Assembly (NCBI GenBank): GCA_014379205.1
Contig: JACMME010000015.1
Coordinates: 1 to 33,009, forward strand
Length of the DNA stretch: 33,009 nucleotides
From: Gemmatimonadaceae bacterium
Lineage (GTDB): Bacteria; Gemmatimonadota; Gemmatimonadetes; Gemmatimonadales; Gemmatimonadaceae
Reading direction: 5' to 3'
The notes under the pieces are model-generated. The model ran no database searches. It worked only from the letters and a program-made list of their open reading frames with translations, and was not told where the DNA came from. A program made the translations under genes and the position numbers. Shown piece after piece: positions 1 to 7,799 of the stretch (position 1 is the stretch's first letter; every line of letters begins with the position of its first letter).

Positions 1-676
1 CGTGACGATCGACAAGGAAAACACCACGATCGTCGTCGGTGCCGGTGACTGCGTCGAGATCATGGGCCGCTTCGAGAATATCCGTGCGCAGATCGAGACC
101 ACGACGAGAGATTACGACAAGGAGAAGCTGCAGGAGCGTCTGGCGAAGCTCGCAGGCGGTGTGGCCGTCATCAACGTTGGCGCCGCGACCGAAGCCGAAA
201 TGAAGGAAAAGAAGGCCCGCGTCGAGGATGCGCTTCACGCCACTCGCGCAGCGGTTGAGGAAGGCATCGTTCCTGGTGGCGGTGTCGCCTTCATTCGTGC
301 TCAGCGTGCTCTCAAGGACCTCAAGTTCGAGGATCGTGACGAGCATATCGGTATCGAGATCGTGCGTCGCGCGATCGAAGAGCCGATGCGCATGATCGTG
401 CAGAATGCGGGCGGAGAAGGCTCGATCGTAGTCGAGAAAATCCGCACCGGCAAGGAAGACAACTTCGGTTACAATGCGTTGACCGACAGCTATGAAGACC
501 TTGTTCAGGCCGGTGTAATTGACCCGACCAAGGTGACCCGCACGGCGCTGCAGAACGCGGCGTCGATTGCAGGCCTGCTTCTCACGACGGAAGCAATCGT
601 GGTGGAGAAGAAGGAAGACAAGCCGAGCATGCCATCGGGCGGTCCTGGCGGCGGCGGCATGGGCGGGATGTACTAG
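1..676 (+). CDS. groL: Chaperonin GroEL (Hsp60), C-terminal part
   Basis: This is the 3' end of a chaperonin gene that begins upstream of the window; about 224 C-terminal residues are present. GroEL forms the double-ring ATP-dependent folding chamber in the cytosol with GroES. The visible part covers the end of the apical domain, the second intermediate segment and the second equatorial segment. It contains the family stretches [16 protein letters not shown], the [20 protein letters not shown] region, PGGGVAF and [14 protein letters not shown]. It ends in the typical flexible Gly/Met-rich tail (GGMGGMY). The reading frame is intact to the TAG at 674-676. A strong hairpin terminator follows 20 nt later, so this is the last gene of its operon. 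Confidence 0.98.
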   Translation, partial: VTIDKENTTIVVGAGDCVEIMGRFENIRAQIETTTRDYDKEKLQERLAKLAGGVAVINVGAATEAEMKEKKARVEDALHATRAAVEEGIVPGGGVAFIRAQRALKDLKFEDRDEHIGIEIVRRAIEEPMRMIVQNAGGEGSIVVEKIRTGKEDNFGYNALTDSYEDLVQAGVIDPTKVTRTALQNAASIAGLLLTTEAIVVEKKEDKPSMPSGGPGGGGMGGMY

Positions 677-696
677 GCTGGCGTTAAGCCGGTAAC

Positions 697-727
697 AAAG
701 CGGGGACCCAAATGGGTCCCCGCTTTT
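697..727. terminator. Bidirectional rho-independent terminator between groEL and the desaturase
   Basis: A perfect 12-bp stem (699-710 AGCGGGGACCCA pairs with 713-724) has a 2-nt loop. It is flanked by AA on the left and TTT on the right, so U-runs follow the stem on both strands. It lies between two convergent genes, groEL (+) and the acyl-ACP desaturase (-, ending at 772), and can serve both. Confidence 0.9.
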
Positions 728-771
728 CACATGTGCGGCATCGTCGCAATGCCGCTGTTTGTCTCCTCCGT

Positions 772-1740
772 TTACTCCATCGCGAATTCCTTGGCGAAAG
801 CTACCGCGAAGGAGAATGTCTTGGCGCGGCTACGCGCTTCCATTGCACCGGCAACGCGCTCGAGACGGTCGGGTACGCCGAGAATTTTCTCCTGAGCGCG
901 TTTTCCCCTCTCGTTGAGACCGTCAACCGCATCGATTGCCCAGTAGCGAATTTGCTCCTGCACAATCTTCAGATAATCACGCGGGCCGTAAATTCCGGCT
1001 CGGCGAACGACGTCCGCCATGGTGCGGAAGTTCGGCATGTTGACCCCGGGCATGTCGATTGAAGGCATCACCTCCGCCGCCGATTCCAGAGCGCGGTTGG
1101 GATCTCGCTTGAGAACCTCCTCGAAGATGGACCGATAGAACGCGTAATGACGGGCCTCTTCCTTGGCGACATTCGATAGCACGGTTCCAATCGTCGGCTC
1201 GTACTCGCTCGCAAGCTTGCCTGTGTTGGCATGGCTTACCTGTGTCGCTCGCTCCTGCAGCGTGGTATAGACGAATACCCTGTACGGGTCCTTGTCCCAT
1301 GCCGGCTCGAATCCCGCTCTGAGATATTCGAACTGCATTCTCTCGAGCTCGGGATTGTTGAGGATCTGACTGTCGCGAGTGTAGTCATGCAGCACCGCTC
1401 CATGCCGATCTTCTTCCGCGGTCCACATGTTGGTCCAGCGGGACCAGAAGCTGTCACTGCCAAGATAGACCGCGAGTATGCGGTGGAAGTGCGGCAGTCC
1501 TTCTTCGGTCAGCAGGTTGAGCGCCAGGGCAATGCGTGCCGGAAGGTTGATTCCGCGCGCCCTCTCGCGGAGATCGCGAATGTGGCGGTCGGGGTCGGTA
1601 TCGGGTGCCGCGGCGAGCAGCTCGCTCGGAAACCAGAGAATGCGCTTCGCTTCGTGCGTTTCCATCAGTGAGTGCACGACCGGCTCCAGGTCGGCAAGTA
1701 CCTCCACCTTGGCGAGCGTCTCGGCTTCGACTGTATTCAT
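772..1740 (-). CDS. Acyl-[acyl-carrier-protein] desaturase family protein
   Basis: A 322-residue soluble di-iron protein of the acyl-ACP desaturase family (FA_desaturase_2; plant stearoyl-ACP desaturase and mycobacterial DesA types). The family introduces a cis double bond into ACP-bound acyl chains using O2 and ferredoxin. The expected carboxylate/histidine ligand pattern is visible: Glu near 79-80 (LTEEGLPHFH), EEDRH at 109-113, Glu163 in LQERAT, and EEARH at 194-198. These correspond to the two ExxH motifs plus the extra Glu ligands. The length is normal for bacterial members. The ATG at 1740 is the first start, and the family N-terminus follows directly. It stands alone, convergent with groEL and separated by 190 nt from the upstream operon. 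It would supply unsaturated fatty acids for membrane lipids; the exact chain specificity cannot be read from the sequence. Confidence 0.9.
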   Translation of the reverse strand: MNTVEAETLAKVEVLADLEPVVHSLMETHEAKRILWFPSELLAAAPDTDPDRHIRDLRERARGINLPARIALALNLLTEEGLPHFHRILAVYLGSDSFWSRWTNMWTAEEDRHGAVLHDYTRDSQILNNPELERMQFEYLRAGFEPAWDKDPYRVFVYTTLQERATQVSHANTGKLASEYEPTIGTVLSNVAKEEARHYAFYRSIFEEVLKRDPNRALESAAEVMPSIDMPGVNMPNFRTMADVVRRAGIYGPRDYLKIVQEQIRYWAIDAVDGLNERGKRAQEKILGVPDRLERVAGAMEARSRAKTFSFAVAFAKEFAME

Positions 1741-1930
1741 TCTCGATAGAGTTCGGGTGCCACGTCACGCACGGGAAGTTGCCGGCGTTCCCGCGCGGCT
1801 GCTTTCCTCTGAAGCCTAGATGGGCGTCTCATGCATCGCAAATGGAGGACCACCGATATGCCGGATTGCCATTCGTAATCTGGTGAGAAGATACTCGATT
1901 TCGAGAACGCGGAAAGTTGACCGGCACATT
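1741..1930. other. Intergenic gap between two minus-strand units
   Basis: No gene is supported in these 190 bases. It must carry the desaturase promoter and the end of the 5741-1931 operon. A short palindrome (CTCGA-TT-TCGAG, 1894-1905) is present, but I see no convincing terminator with a U-run and no clear -35/-10 pair. Confidence 0.5.
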
Positions 1931-2743
1931 TCACACACCGAGTAGTAGTTGCTCACTTGCGGTTTTCCCGCTCGCCTGGAACGGCCCTGTGACGGCGTCC
2001 TGCGCACACACCCTCACTTTACTACCCGAAACCCTTGATCCCGCGAGGTGGTCGCGCACCGTTGCCAGAGCTACCCCTGGAAGGTTGCACTCCTTGCTAA
2101 TGTGCGCCAGAGCCAGGTGTGACAGGCCGCGATGCGCACAATCGCGGGCCAGCTCACCAGCCTCGCGATTGCTCAGATGCCCGCGACTGCCGGAGATTCG
2201 CTGGCGCACTGAGGGCGGATACGGACCGTACTGCAGCATCTCTTCATCGTGGTTAGCCTCCAGCACCAGGATATCGACACGCGCGAGAGCCCGTCGCAAA
2301 GCGTGAGTGACGCAGCCGACGTCATAGGCTATCGCCGACCGTACGCCTGATCCGCTCGCCGTTGCTACGATAGCCACCGGATCTGCGGCATCGTGGGAAA
2401 TGTGGACCGCCTCAATGCTGAAGTCGCCGACGGCAAAGGAAGAGTTCGAATCAAACGTGTGCACAGGGATAGCTGAAAGCTCCGCGCACTCTCGCACCGT
2501 CCCTCGGGTAGCGAGCAGGGACCACCCCCACTTTTTCGCACTCGTGCACGCGCCTCGCGCATGATCGAGGTGCTCGTGCGTGAGAATTACCGCGTCAATC
2601 GACTGAACGGCAACTCCGATCGTCGCTAGTCGCGAGGCGAGAACGGTATGCGGGAATCCGGCATCGATCAGTACACGTGAGTTGCCCGACTCGAGCAGGA
2701 TAGCGTTCCCGCTGCTCCCGCTGCCAAGCACCCACACTTTCAT
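1931..2743 (-). CDS. MBL-fold metallohydrolase, YycJ/WalJ-like
   Basis: A 270-residue metallo-beta-lactamase-fold protein, last in the five-gene minus-strand operon. The N-terminus KVWVLGSGSSGNAILLE followed by the metal motif THEHLDH (His56, His58, Asp60, His61) is typical of the YycJ/WalJ group. Members of this group are putative nucleases or phosphodiesterases binding two metal ions. A later SHDAADPVA segment supplies the next His/Asp ligands, and LALAHIS near the C-terminus supplies another His. The start was set at the ATG at 2743 rather than an earlier one because GGAG lies 6 nt upstream. This ATG also overlaps the stop of the preceding gene as ATGA. WalJ is known from Firmicutes beside WalRK. 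No WalRK pair is present here, although a response regulator is encoded in the same operon. The substrate is unknown. Confidence 0.85.
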   Translation of the reverse strand: MKVWVLGSGSSGNAILLESGNSRVLIDAGFPHTVLASRLATIGVAVQSIDAVILTHEHLDHARGACTSAKKWGWSLLATRGTVRECAELSAIPVHTFDSNSSFAVGDFSIEAVHISHDAADPVAIVATASGSGVRSAIAYDVGCVTHALRRALARVDILVLEANHDEEMLQYGPYPPSVRQRISGSRGHLSNREAGELARDCAHRGLSHLALAHISKECNLPGVALATVRDHLAGSRVSGSKVRVCAQDAVTGPFQASGKTASEQLLLGV

Positions 2744-3945
2744 AGAGTGCTCCGTCTGCTCTTGGCGCACGCCGCCACGAGCTGCCTGCGTCCTCGTCCA
2801 CCGAGTCCAACGTGTCGTCGCGTCATCGCACGCTCCGCCGTCAGCAGGAATTTCTCGATGTCATATGCGCCAAGCTCTTCCCCCTCTCCCCAGGAAAAAG
2901 GAGGGACGTATTTTGGGGGTATGGCCCCACCGTAAATGTTGCTTCCGGCGCCGACTACGCTACCAGTGGTCAGACGCAAGCCGATTCCTGTCTTGACATG
3001 ATCGCCGAAGAAAGAACCCAGCCGGACGGCGCCAGAGTCTCGCATGCCCAAGGGCGTCCAGAGACCAACACTTCCGTAGGTGTTCTTCATGTTGCTGGTT
3101 GTCGTTCCCGCGCCCAGGTTCACCCAGCGACCGAGATATGAATGGCCAACAAAGCCATCATGCGCCTTGTTGCTATGACCGAGCATCACCGAATCGCTTA
3201 TCTCTCCGCGAACTATGCTCATCTCACCGATCGAACTCCCCGCCACTCGATCGCCGAGTACTTTGACGTTCTTTCCGATCGCAACCGGGCCACCCAGGCG
3301 GGTGAACGCTCGCACACTCGCGCCCGAGCGCACAAGAATGGGTCCGTCGGTGGCGTCCGCAATCACCATGGGTTCAATGGTAGCGCCGCGTTCGAAAAAA
3401 ACGCGATTGTGTCCCAGAACCGTGGTGTGCGCTGGTGTTACACAATCGAGTGTCGGACCAAGCCGCCCAATGTCGTCCTGCAGCTGCGCCGCAAGGTCGG
3501 TGATGAAGCTCCACACCTCCGTAAGCCACCTTCCCTCGATCTCCACCCGGCGATTTCCAGTGGTTTCGAGCGACTCGAGGGGTGTCTCGCCACTCGCAAG
3601 TGCCTCGACTGCCAGTGCCGCGCGAAGCCGTACCGCTGCCACAAGACCCCGGCACATCCACACATCCGCCTCCTGGCTCGTCAACTCGAGCGGCACGACG
3701 CATCGCGAATTGGCCAGGATGGAGCCGGCCGGAATAGTGGCGTTCGCGGGCGGCGGGGCGTCGAGTTCCTCGAAATCCCCGAGGTGAGATGCGACCACCG
3801 AGCCCGTTGCAGGACAGCGAAGGGCCGACTCCCAACGAATGCGAATGATCTCGACACCGGAGCGCAGCTCGCTGATTGGTCGTGTTAGGGCGAAAGGCTC
3901 GAACCCCCGGGCAACGAAGTCGTCGTACAAGTACAGACCGCTCAC
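2740..3945 (-). CDS. GlmU-family sugar nucleotidyltransferase / acyltransferase with left-handed beta-helix
   Basis: A 401-residue protein resembling the alternative GlmU family (TIGR03991 type) known from Bacteroidetes and relatives, putatively UDP-GlcNAc diphosphorylase/glucosamine-1-phosphate acetyltransferase. The N-terminus LYLYDDF...FALTRPISELRSG, then IRIRWE, matches that family's start. It lacks the classical GxGxRxxP nucleotide loop of true GlmU. The C-terminal half holds the hexapeptide-repeat helix, with GHSNKAHDGFVGHSYLG then NLGAGTTTSNMKNTYG as the acyltransferase active-site region. The start is GTG at 3945, overlapping the stop of the mannose-1-phosphate guanylyltransferase gene as GTGA. 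The frame remains open further upstream, but that stretch runs antisense to nothing recognisable and inside the manC coding region, so I exclude it. It probably acts in nucleotide-sugar or cell-envelope precursor synthesis. The exact substrate is not certain. Confidence 0.85.
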   Translation of the reverse strand: MSGLYLYDDFVARGFEPFALTRPISELRSGVEIIRIRWESALRCPATGSVVASHLGDFEELDAPPPANATIPAGSILANSRCVVPLELTSQEADVWMCRGLVAAVRLRAALAVEALASGETPLESLETTGNRRVEIEGRWLTEVWSFITDLAAQLQDDIGRLGPTLDCVTPAHTTVLGHNRVFFERGATIEPMVIADATDGPILVRSGASVRAFTRLGGPVAIGKNVKVLGDRVAGSSIGEMSIVRGEISDSVMLGHSNKAHDGFVGHSYLGRWVNLGAGTTTSNMKNTYGSVGLWTPLGMRDSGAVRLGSFFGDHVKTGIGLRLTTGSVVGAGSNIYGGAIPPKYVPPFSWGEGEELGAYDIEKFLLTAERAMTRRHVGLGGRGRRQLVAACAKSRRSTL

Positions 3946-4970
3946 GGCTGGTCCCGAACGTTGGTGGGAAGGGAATCGAGAAGCGTTTTGAGGTCGGCAG
4001 CGCGCTCCACAGTTGTGACGAGGGTCAACCCCTCGCGCGAAACAACCACGAGATCGGATACACCGTAGAGAACCACGCGATTGCCTTCCGCATGAACGAC
4101 ATTGCCATTCGACTCGACCGAGTGAACGTCGCCTGCCAGCGCGTTGCCGAGCGCGTCGCGTGGGCGCACGCGACGAAGCGCCGCCCATGTGCCTACATCA
4201 TCCCACTGGAAATCGCCAGGGATGACGAGGACTCTGCCGCTCCGTTCGAGCAATCCCTCGTCAACCGACGTGGGTTTCACCGAGTCGAAAAAACTCTCAA
4301 TGTTTCCGTTTCCGGCAAGGGCGTGGGCAACCTCGGGAGTGTGCGTCCGCAGTTCCCCAAGGAAGTCGCTCACGCGCCACACAAAGATGCCGGAGTTCCA
4401 GAGATACCCGTCGCGCAGCATCTGGCCGGCTGTGGGTACGTCAGGTTTCTCGGTGAAACGCGCCACGCGGTATGCGCCATTGACAGCATCGGCGAGTTGT
4501 ATATAGCCGAAGCCAGGGTCAGGGCGCGTCGGAACCACACCAACTGTGACGAGTGCGTTCTCGTGCTCGGCGGTGTCCGCCGCGAGCGACAACACGCGGC
4601 GAAAGCCATCCTCGTCACCTATCGCCCAATCTGCGTGAACGCATAGCATCACAGCGTTGCCGCTGTCCCTCCGCTGGATTTCGAGTGCCGCCCAAGCGAG
4701 CGCTGGTGCTGTTCCAGCGGCGCGCGGCTCCGCAATAATATTGCCGGCCGGTACGCCGGGAAGCAGCTCGGCAACGCTGCCGGCAATCGCCGCGTTGGCA
4801 AGAATCAGGATTTTGTCAGCTGAGACCAGCGGAGTGAGCCGCCGTACGGTGTCGGACAGCAGAGGGGTATCCGTGACGAGCGCGAGCAGCTGTTTGGGAC
4901 GACGTGGTGTGCTCAGCGGCCAGAATCGCGAGCCCACACCGCCTGCGAGGATTACCGCCCAACGGCTCAC
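3942..4970 (-). CDS. manC: Mannose-1-phosphate guanylyltransferase (GDP-mannose pyrophosphorylase)
   Basis: A 342-residue single-domain enzyme that makes GDP-mannose from GTP and mannose-1-phosphate in the cytosol, for polysaccharide or glycolipid synthesis. The pyrophosphorylase signature is clear at residues 10-27: GGVGSRFWPLSTPRRPKQ. It is followed by IIAEPRAAGTAPA, the nucleotide-binding CVHADWAI region, FTEKPD and WNSGIFVWR, then FQWDDVGTW near residue 250. The protein ends after the sugar-binding domain and lacks the phosphomannose isomerase domain found in bifunctional ManC/AlgA proteins. The ATG at 4970 overlaps the response-regulator stop (ATGA), and its own stop overlaps the next start (GTGA), which indicates translational coupling. 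The gene symbol reflects the enzyme family; a dedicated pathway in this organism is not shown in the window. Confidence 0.92.
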   Translation of the reverse strand: MSRWAVILAGGVGSRFWPLSTPRRPKQLLALVTDTPLLSDTVRRLTPLVSADKILILANAAIAGSVAELLPGVPAGNIIAEPRAAGTAPALAWAALEIQRRDSGNAVMLCVHADWAIGDEDGFRRVLSLAADTAEHENALVTVGVVPTRPDPGFGYIQLADAVNGAYRVARFTEKPDVPTAGQMLRDGYLWNSGIFVWRVSDFLGELRTHTPEVAHALAGNGNIESFFDSVKPTSVDEGLLERSGRVLVIPGDFQWDDVGTWAALRRVRPRDALGNALAGDVHSVESNGNVVHAEGNRVVLYGVSDLVVVSREGLTLVTTVERAADLKTLLDSLPTNVRDQP

Positions 4971-5380
4971 GCTTCGCGGACCTCGGCATTCTCGGAACCG
5001 GCGCCCGCGAGCTCCGCAGCGCGCGCATATAGCTTTCTGGGACTGAATGGCTTGGTAAGGAATTCGCTCGCGCCTATTTCAAGGGCTCTGCGCTGGTACT
5101 GCTGCTCGCCGGCGGCTGTGAGCACAATGCACGGCAGCGATTTCCAACGGTCGTCCGATCTGAGGCGCAGCAGAACGTCCAGGCCGCTCAACCGCGGCAT
5201 CATGAGATCCAGCACGATAAGCGCGAAATCATTGCCCTGTTCGAGGACATCCATCGCTTCCTGCCCATCGTAAGCCAATGTGACGTCGAAAGGGCCTTGC
5301 TCGAGCTTCATCTTGATTATTTTGCCAATGTGCGGCTCGTCATCCGCGACCAACACTCGCAACCGCTCCCTCACAGCCAT
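4967..5380 (-). CDS. Single-domain response regulator (CheY-like receiver)
   Basis: A 137-residue stand-alone receiver domain with no output domain. The acidic pair Asp13/Asp14 (VADDEPHIG), phosphoacceptor Asp58 (IVLDLMMPRLSG), switch Thr88 (VLTAAG) and Lys110 (FLTKPFSP) are all present, so it should be phosphorylated by a histidine kinase. The start was chosen at 5380 because GAGG lies 7 nt upstream; an earlier in-frame start at 5404 would run into the preceding gene and lacks this site. It follows the roadblock gene by 7 nt, and its stop overlaps the manC start (ATGA). The partner kinase is not adjacent. The orphan kinase at 7800-8945 is a candidate only by proximity. With no DNA-binding domain it must act through protein contacts. 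Confidence 0.92.
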   Translation of the reverse strand: MAVRERLRVLVADDEPHIGKIIKMKLEQGPFDVTLAYDGQEAMDVLEQGNDFALIVLDLMMPRLSGLDVLLRLRSDDRWKSLPCIVLTAAGEQQYQRRALEIGASEFLTKPFSPRKLYARAAELAGAGSENAEVREA

Positions 5381-5387
5381 TGTTTCC

Positions 5388-5741
5388 TCACATGATGGCG
5401 GCAATGCGCCGCCGATTGCGCCGGAGCTCGAAGAGCAGCTTACCGATGTCTGCCTCCTCGCTTGCGACTACGACGAGGATGGCATCCGTCGTCAGCGAAC
5501 AGACTATAATGACACGACCCTCGTACTCGAGCACGCATGTGGCGAGCGCTCCTCCACCAGCGTGTTCCCCGAGCTCGTCGCCGGCGGTCAAAACAGCCGG
5601 GACCACAGCAGCCAATCCATCCGTGTCGATCCCCGCGGTTGCCTGGCCGTCGATCAGAAGACCGTCGCGTCCAAGTACGACCGCAGCTGTAACGCCTTCG
5701 CGCTGCCGGACGGTGCTGACAAGATCGCGGATGGTGGCCAT
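5388..5741 (-). CDS. Roadblock/LC7-domain protein
   Basis: A 117-residue protein made of one roadblock/LC7 domain. The pattern is an N-terminal amphipathic helix (ATIRDLVSTVRQREGV), the TAAVVLGRDGLLIDG strand pair, a central helix, the strand CVLEYEGRVIIVCSL, then TDAILVVVA and a C-terminal helix. Bacterial members usually bind or activate small Ras-like GTPases of the MglA type and are common in signalling operons. No GTPase is encoded in this window. I chose the ATG at 5741, where the domain begins. A longer frame reaches 5882, but its extra residues are not domain-like, and a good promoter (5848-5875) falls inside it. First gene of the operon, 7 nt before the response regulator. Confidence 0.82.
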   Translation of the reverse strand: MATIRDLVSTVRQREGVTAAVVLGRDGLLIDGQATAGIDTDGLAAVVPAVLTAGDELGEHAGGGALATCVLEYEGRVIIVCSLTTDAILVVVASEEADIGKLLFELRRNRRRIAAIM

Positions 5742-5847
5742 GGATGCCGGATCATGATTTGCGGACGACCGCCGGCGCCTGCAAAGCGATTTCGGATTGC
5801 CGCTGCCGGATGAGCCCCTTATAACGAGCGGTAGAGGATCACGTCCG

Positions 5848-5875
5848 ATCATAACGGTGTACCTATCGAAGTCAA
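5848..5875 (-). promoter_or_regulatory. Sigma70-type promoter for the roadblock-MBL operon
   Basis: On the minus strand, TTGACT (5875-5870) is followed after 16 nt by TATGAT (5853-5848), each five of six to consensus. Transcription would begin near 5841, leaving a leader of about 100 nt before the roadblock start at 5741. This placement argues against the longer frame that starts at 5882. It is divergent from the lipoprotein promoter at 5890-5918. Confidence 0.7.
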
Positions 5876-5889
5876 GCGACATGGATTGC

Positions 5890-5918
5890 TTGAAGTCGTG
5901 CGATTGGCGGGGTATCCT
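5890..5918 (+). promoter_or_regulatory. Candidate promoter for the lipoprotein-serS unit
   Basis: TTGAAG (5890-5895), a 17-nt spacer and TATCCT (5913-5918) form a four-of-six plus four-of-six match to the sigma70 consensus. Transcription from it would begin about 20 nt before the likely GTG starts at 5943/5946. It sits back to back with the minus-strand promoter at 5848-5875. Confidence 0.5.
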
Positions 5919-5942
5919 TCGCCGCCAAGCTCATATCCCCAA

Positions 5943-6509
5943 GTGGTGCTCCATTTGCGCATACTGAAAATAAATGCGATCGTGTTGTGCGTTTCGCTCG
6001 GCTTTACAGCGTGCGGCGATCCAACGAGATTCACGGCGAACTTCTCCACTGTTGCCGACACCATTACCGTCTTTGCGCTCACCGGGACGCCGCTCAGCGT
6101 GCCAACCGCGCTCAACACCTTTCATCACGAAGCAGTGCGGGCCGAGGCCACGTCGGGGTACGATGTGGTATTCGATATCGATGCATCGGGCCGCGTGGTC
6201 CTGTATCCGCCCTCGGCGGTAGGGGGGTTCGGCAGCGCCGGACTTCGCACCGTCACCGACGCTTTCGATGATCTCGAGACGGCACCCAATCGCGGATTTG
6301 ATAGTATTGACCCGTTGACTGTTAGTGCAGGCGAGGTCGTTGTCATCCGTGCGGAGCCGCCAGAGTGTGCAAATAGCATCCGTCCGGAGATATACACGAA
6401 GCTCGTGGTAGATAGCATCGATCTGGTGAATCGCACCATCACATTCCGCGTGCGCGTGAACCCAAACTGCGGGTTTCGCGATCTCACGGAGGGCGTTCCC
6501 GATAACTAA
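5943..6509 (+). CDS. Putative outer-envelope lipoprotein of unknown function
   Basis: About 188 residues with a short signal peptide (LHLRILKINAIVLCVSLGFTAC). The lipobox is LGFTAC-G, so the Cys would be lipidated and the protein anchored in the envelope. The mature part is rich in beta-strand-like segments (TITVFALTG, YDVVFDIDASGRVVLYPP, KLVVDSIDLVNRTITFRVRV) and has two Cys residues (PPECANS, NPNCGF) that could form a disulfide. I do not recognise a named family. The start is uncertain: GTG at 5943 or 5946 or TTG at 5955 give a sensible signal peptide, with no clear Shine-Dalgarno for any. A TTG at 5886 overlaps the promoter and is unlikely. It precedes serS by 11 nt and may be cotranscribed with it. 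Confidence 0.7.
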   Translation: MVLHLRILKINAIVLCVSLGFTACGDPTRFTANFSTVADTITVFALTGTPLSVPTALNTFHHEAVRAEATSGYDVVFDIDASGRVVLYPPSAVGGFGSAGLRTVTDAFDDLETAPNRGFDSIDPLTVSAGEVVVIRAEPPECANSIRPEIYTKLVVDSIDLVNRTITFRVRVNPNCGFRDLTEGVPDN

Positions 6510-6520
6510 CCAGGCCTCCT

Positions 6521-7795
6521 GTGCACGATGCCAAATGGCTGCGCGATAATCTCGATGCCTTGCGAGACGCCATGCGTCGCCGAGGCAAGCTGGAAGCTCT
6601 GGGTGGGGATCTTGATCGAATAGGAGAACTGCTCAGTCAACGCGCCCTCCTGGTGCACACCGCCGACGAGAAAAAGGCAAAGCGCAACTCCTCGAGCCAA
6701 GAAGTTGCACGGCGCAAAAAGGAGGGCGAGAGCGCCGATGATTTGATAGCGGCTACGCGTGCCCTTGGCGTGGAGATCACTGCCCTCGAGGGAACTCTGG
6801 CCGAGTCCGAGTCCGAGCTGGGCGCGCTGTTGCTCGAGATCCCGAACATCACTCTTCCGGAAGTTCCTGAAGGGGGGGAAGAGAGTGGCATTGTGGTGCG
6901 CACCTGGGGCACGCCGCGAGATCAGGAGGGCGTGCGGCCACACTGGGAGGTGGGCGAACGTCTGGGCCTCCTCGACCTGCCTCGCGGTGCGAAGGTCGCG
7001 GGATCGGGATTCATTGTTTTTCGCGGAATGGGAGCCCGTCTCGTGAGAGCGCTCATGTCCTGGATGATCGATCTGCACACGCGCGAGCATGGCTACGAGG
7101 AAGTATGGGTTCCATTTGTCGCGAATCGCGCCGCGATGATCGGCACCTCGCAGCTGCCAAAGTTCGAGGAGGACATGTACGCGCTCCGCGATGACGACCT
7201 GTTTCTCATTCCGACCGCGGAAGTCACTGTCACGAACCTGCGCCGCGAGGAGATACTGGATGCCGCGGATCTGCCTGCCGCGTATGTGGCGTACACACCG
7301 TGCTTTCGCCGTGAAGCTGGCGCGGCCGGCAAGGATACGCGCGGTCTTTTGCGGGTGCATCAGTTCGACAAGGTTGAAATGGTGCGGTTCACAACGCCTG
7401 AGGATTCCCCGGAGCAACTCGACATCCTCACGAGCCACGCGGAGGAGGTACTGCGGCGTCTCGGCTTGCCATTCCGGGTTGTCCTGCTGGCGGGCGGGGA
7501 CACAGGATTCGGCAGCGCCAAAACATACGATCTGGAGGTCTGGGCGCCTGGTGCGGGCAAATGGCTCGAGGTGTCTTCCTGCAGCACCTTCACGGATTTC
7601 CAGGCGCGGCGTGCCAACATCCGGTACCGGCCGGGGCCGGGTGAGAAGCCACGTTTCGTGCACACACTCAACGGCTCCGGGCTCGCATTTCCAAGAACTA
7701 TCGCTGCGATTCTCGAGCACTATCAGCGCTCGGATGGAACCGTTGAGGTTCCCGAGGTTCTGCGCCCGTATATAGGCGCCGGCACGCTGGAGTAG
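6521..7795 (+). CDS. serS: Seryl-tRNA synthetase
   Basis: A 424-residue class II aminoacyl-tRNA synthetase that charges tRNA-Ser (and tRNA-Sec) with serine. The N-terminal long antiparallel coiled-coil arm that grips the tRNA variable arm spans roughly residues 25-105. The catalytic core follows, with the serine/ATP region FLIPTAEVTVTN, motif 2 (CFRREAGAAGKDTRG) and motif 3 (NGSGLAFPRTIAAILEHYQ). The length is normal for bacterial SerRS. The start is GTG at 6521 with AGG 6 nt upstream; the domain begins right after it. The histidine kinase gene starts 5 nt after the stop. Serylation of tRNA-Sec by this enzyme is also the first step of the selenocysteine pathway that selD at the window end implies. 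Confidence 0.97.
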   Translation: MHDAKWLRDNLDALRDAMRRRGKLEALGGDLDRIGELLSQRALLVHTADEKKAKRNSSSQEVARRKKEGESADDLIAATRALGVEITALEGTLAESESELGALLLEIPNITLPEVPEGGEESGIVVRTWGTPRDQEGVRPHWEVGERLGLLDLPRGAKVAGSGFIVFRGMGARLVRALMSWMIDLHTREHGYEEVWVPFVANRAAMIGTSQLPKFEEDMYALRDDDLFLIPTAEVTVTNLRREEILDAADLPAAYVAYTPCFRREAGAAGKDTRGLLRVHQFDKVEMVRFTTPEDSPEQLDILTSHAEEVLRRLGLPFRVVLLAGGDTGFGSAKTYDLEVWAPGAGKWLEVSSCSTFTDFQARRANIRYRPGPGEKPRFVHTLNGSGLAFPRTIAAILEHYQRSDGTVEVPEVLRPYIGAGTLE

Positions 7796-7799
7796 CGTT

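Noticed and set aside
1856..1884. Possible fourth heptamer run upstream of the desaturase
   Set aside because: Units can be lined up at 7-bp spacing on the minus strand, but similarity between them is too low to separate from chance.
1894..1905. CTCGA-TT-TCGAG palindrome as terminator of the minus-strand operon
   Set aside because: A 5-bp stem with a 2-nt loop and no U-run is too weak.
3946..4188. N-terminal extension of the GlmU-like protein to 4188
   Set aside because: The extension lies inside manC in another frame and is Arg/Cys/Ser-rich; the family N-terminus begins at GTG 3945.
5742..5882. N-terminal extension of the roadblock protein to 5882
   Set aside because: The added residues are not domain-like, and the best promoter in the region (5848-5875) would lie inside the gene.
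6506..7720. Long open frame (404 codons) antisense to serS
   Set aside because: It is opposite a clear seryl-tRNA synthetase and shows no domain pattern.
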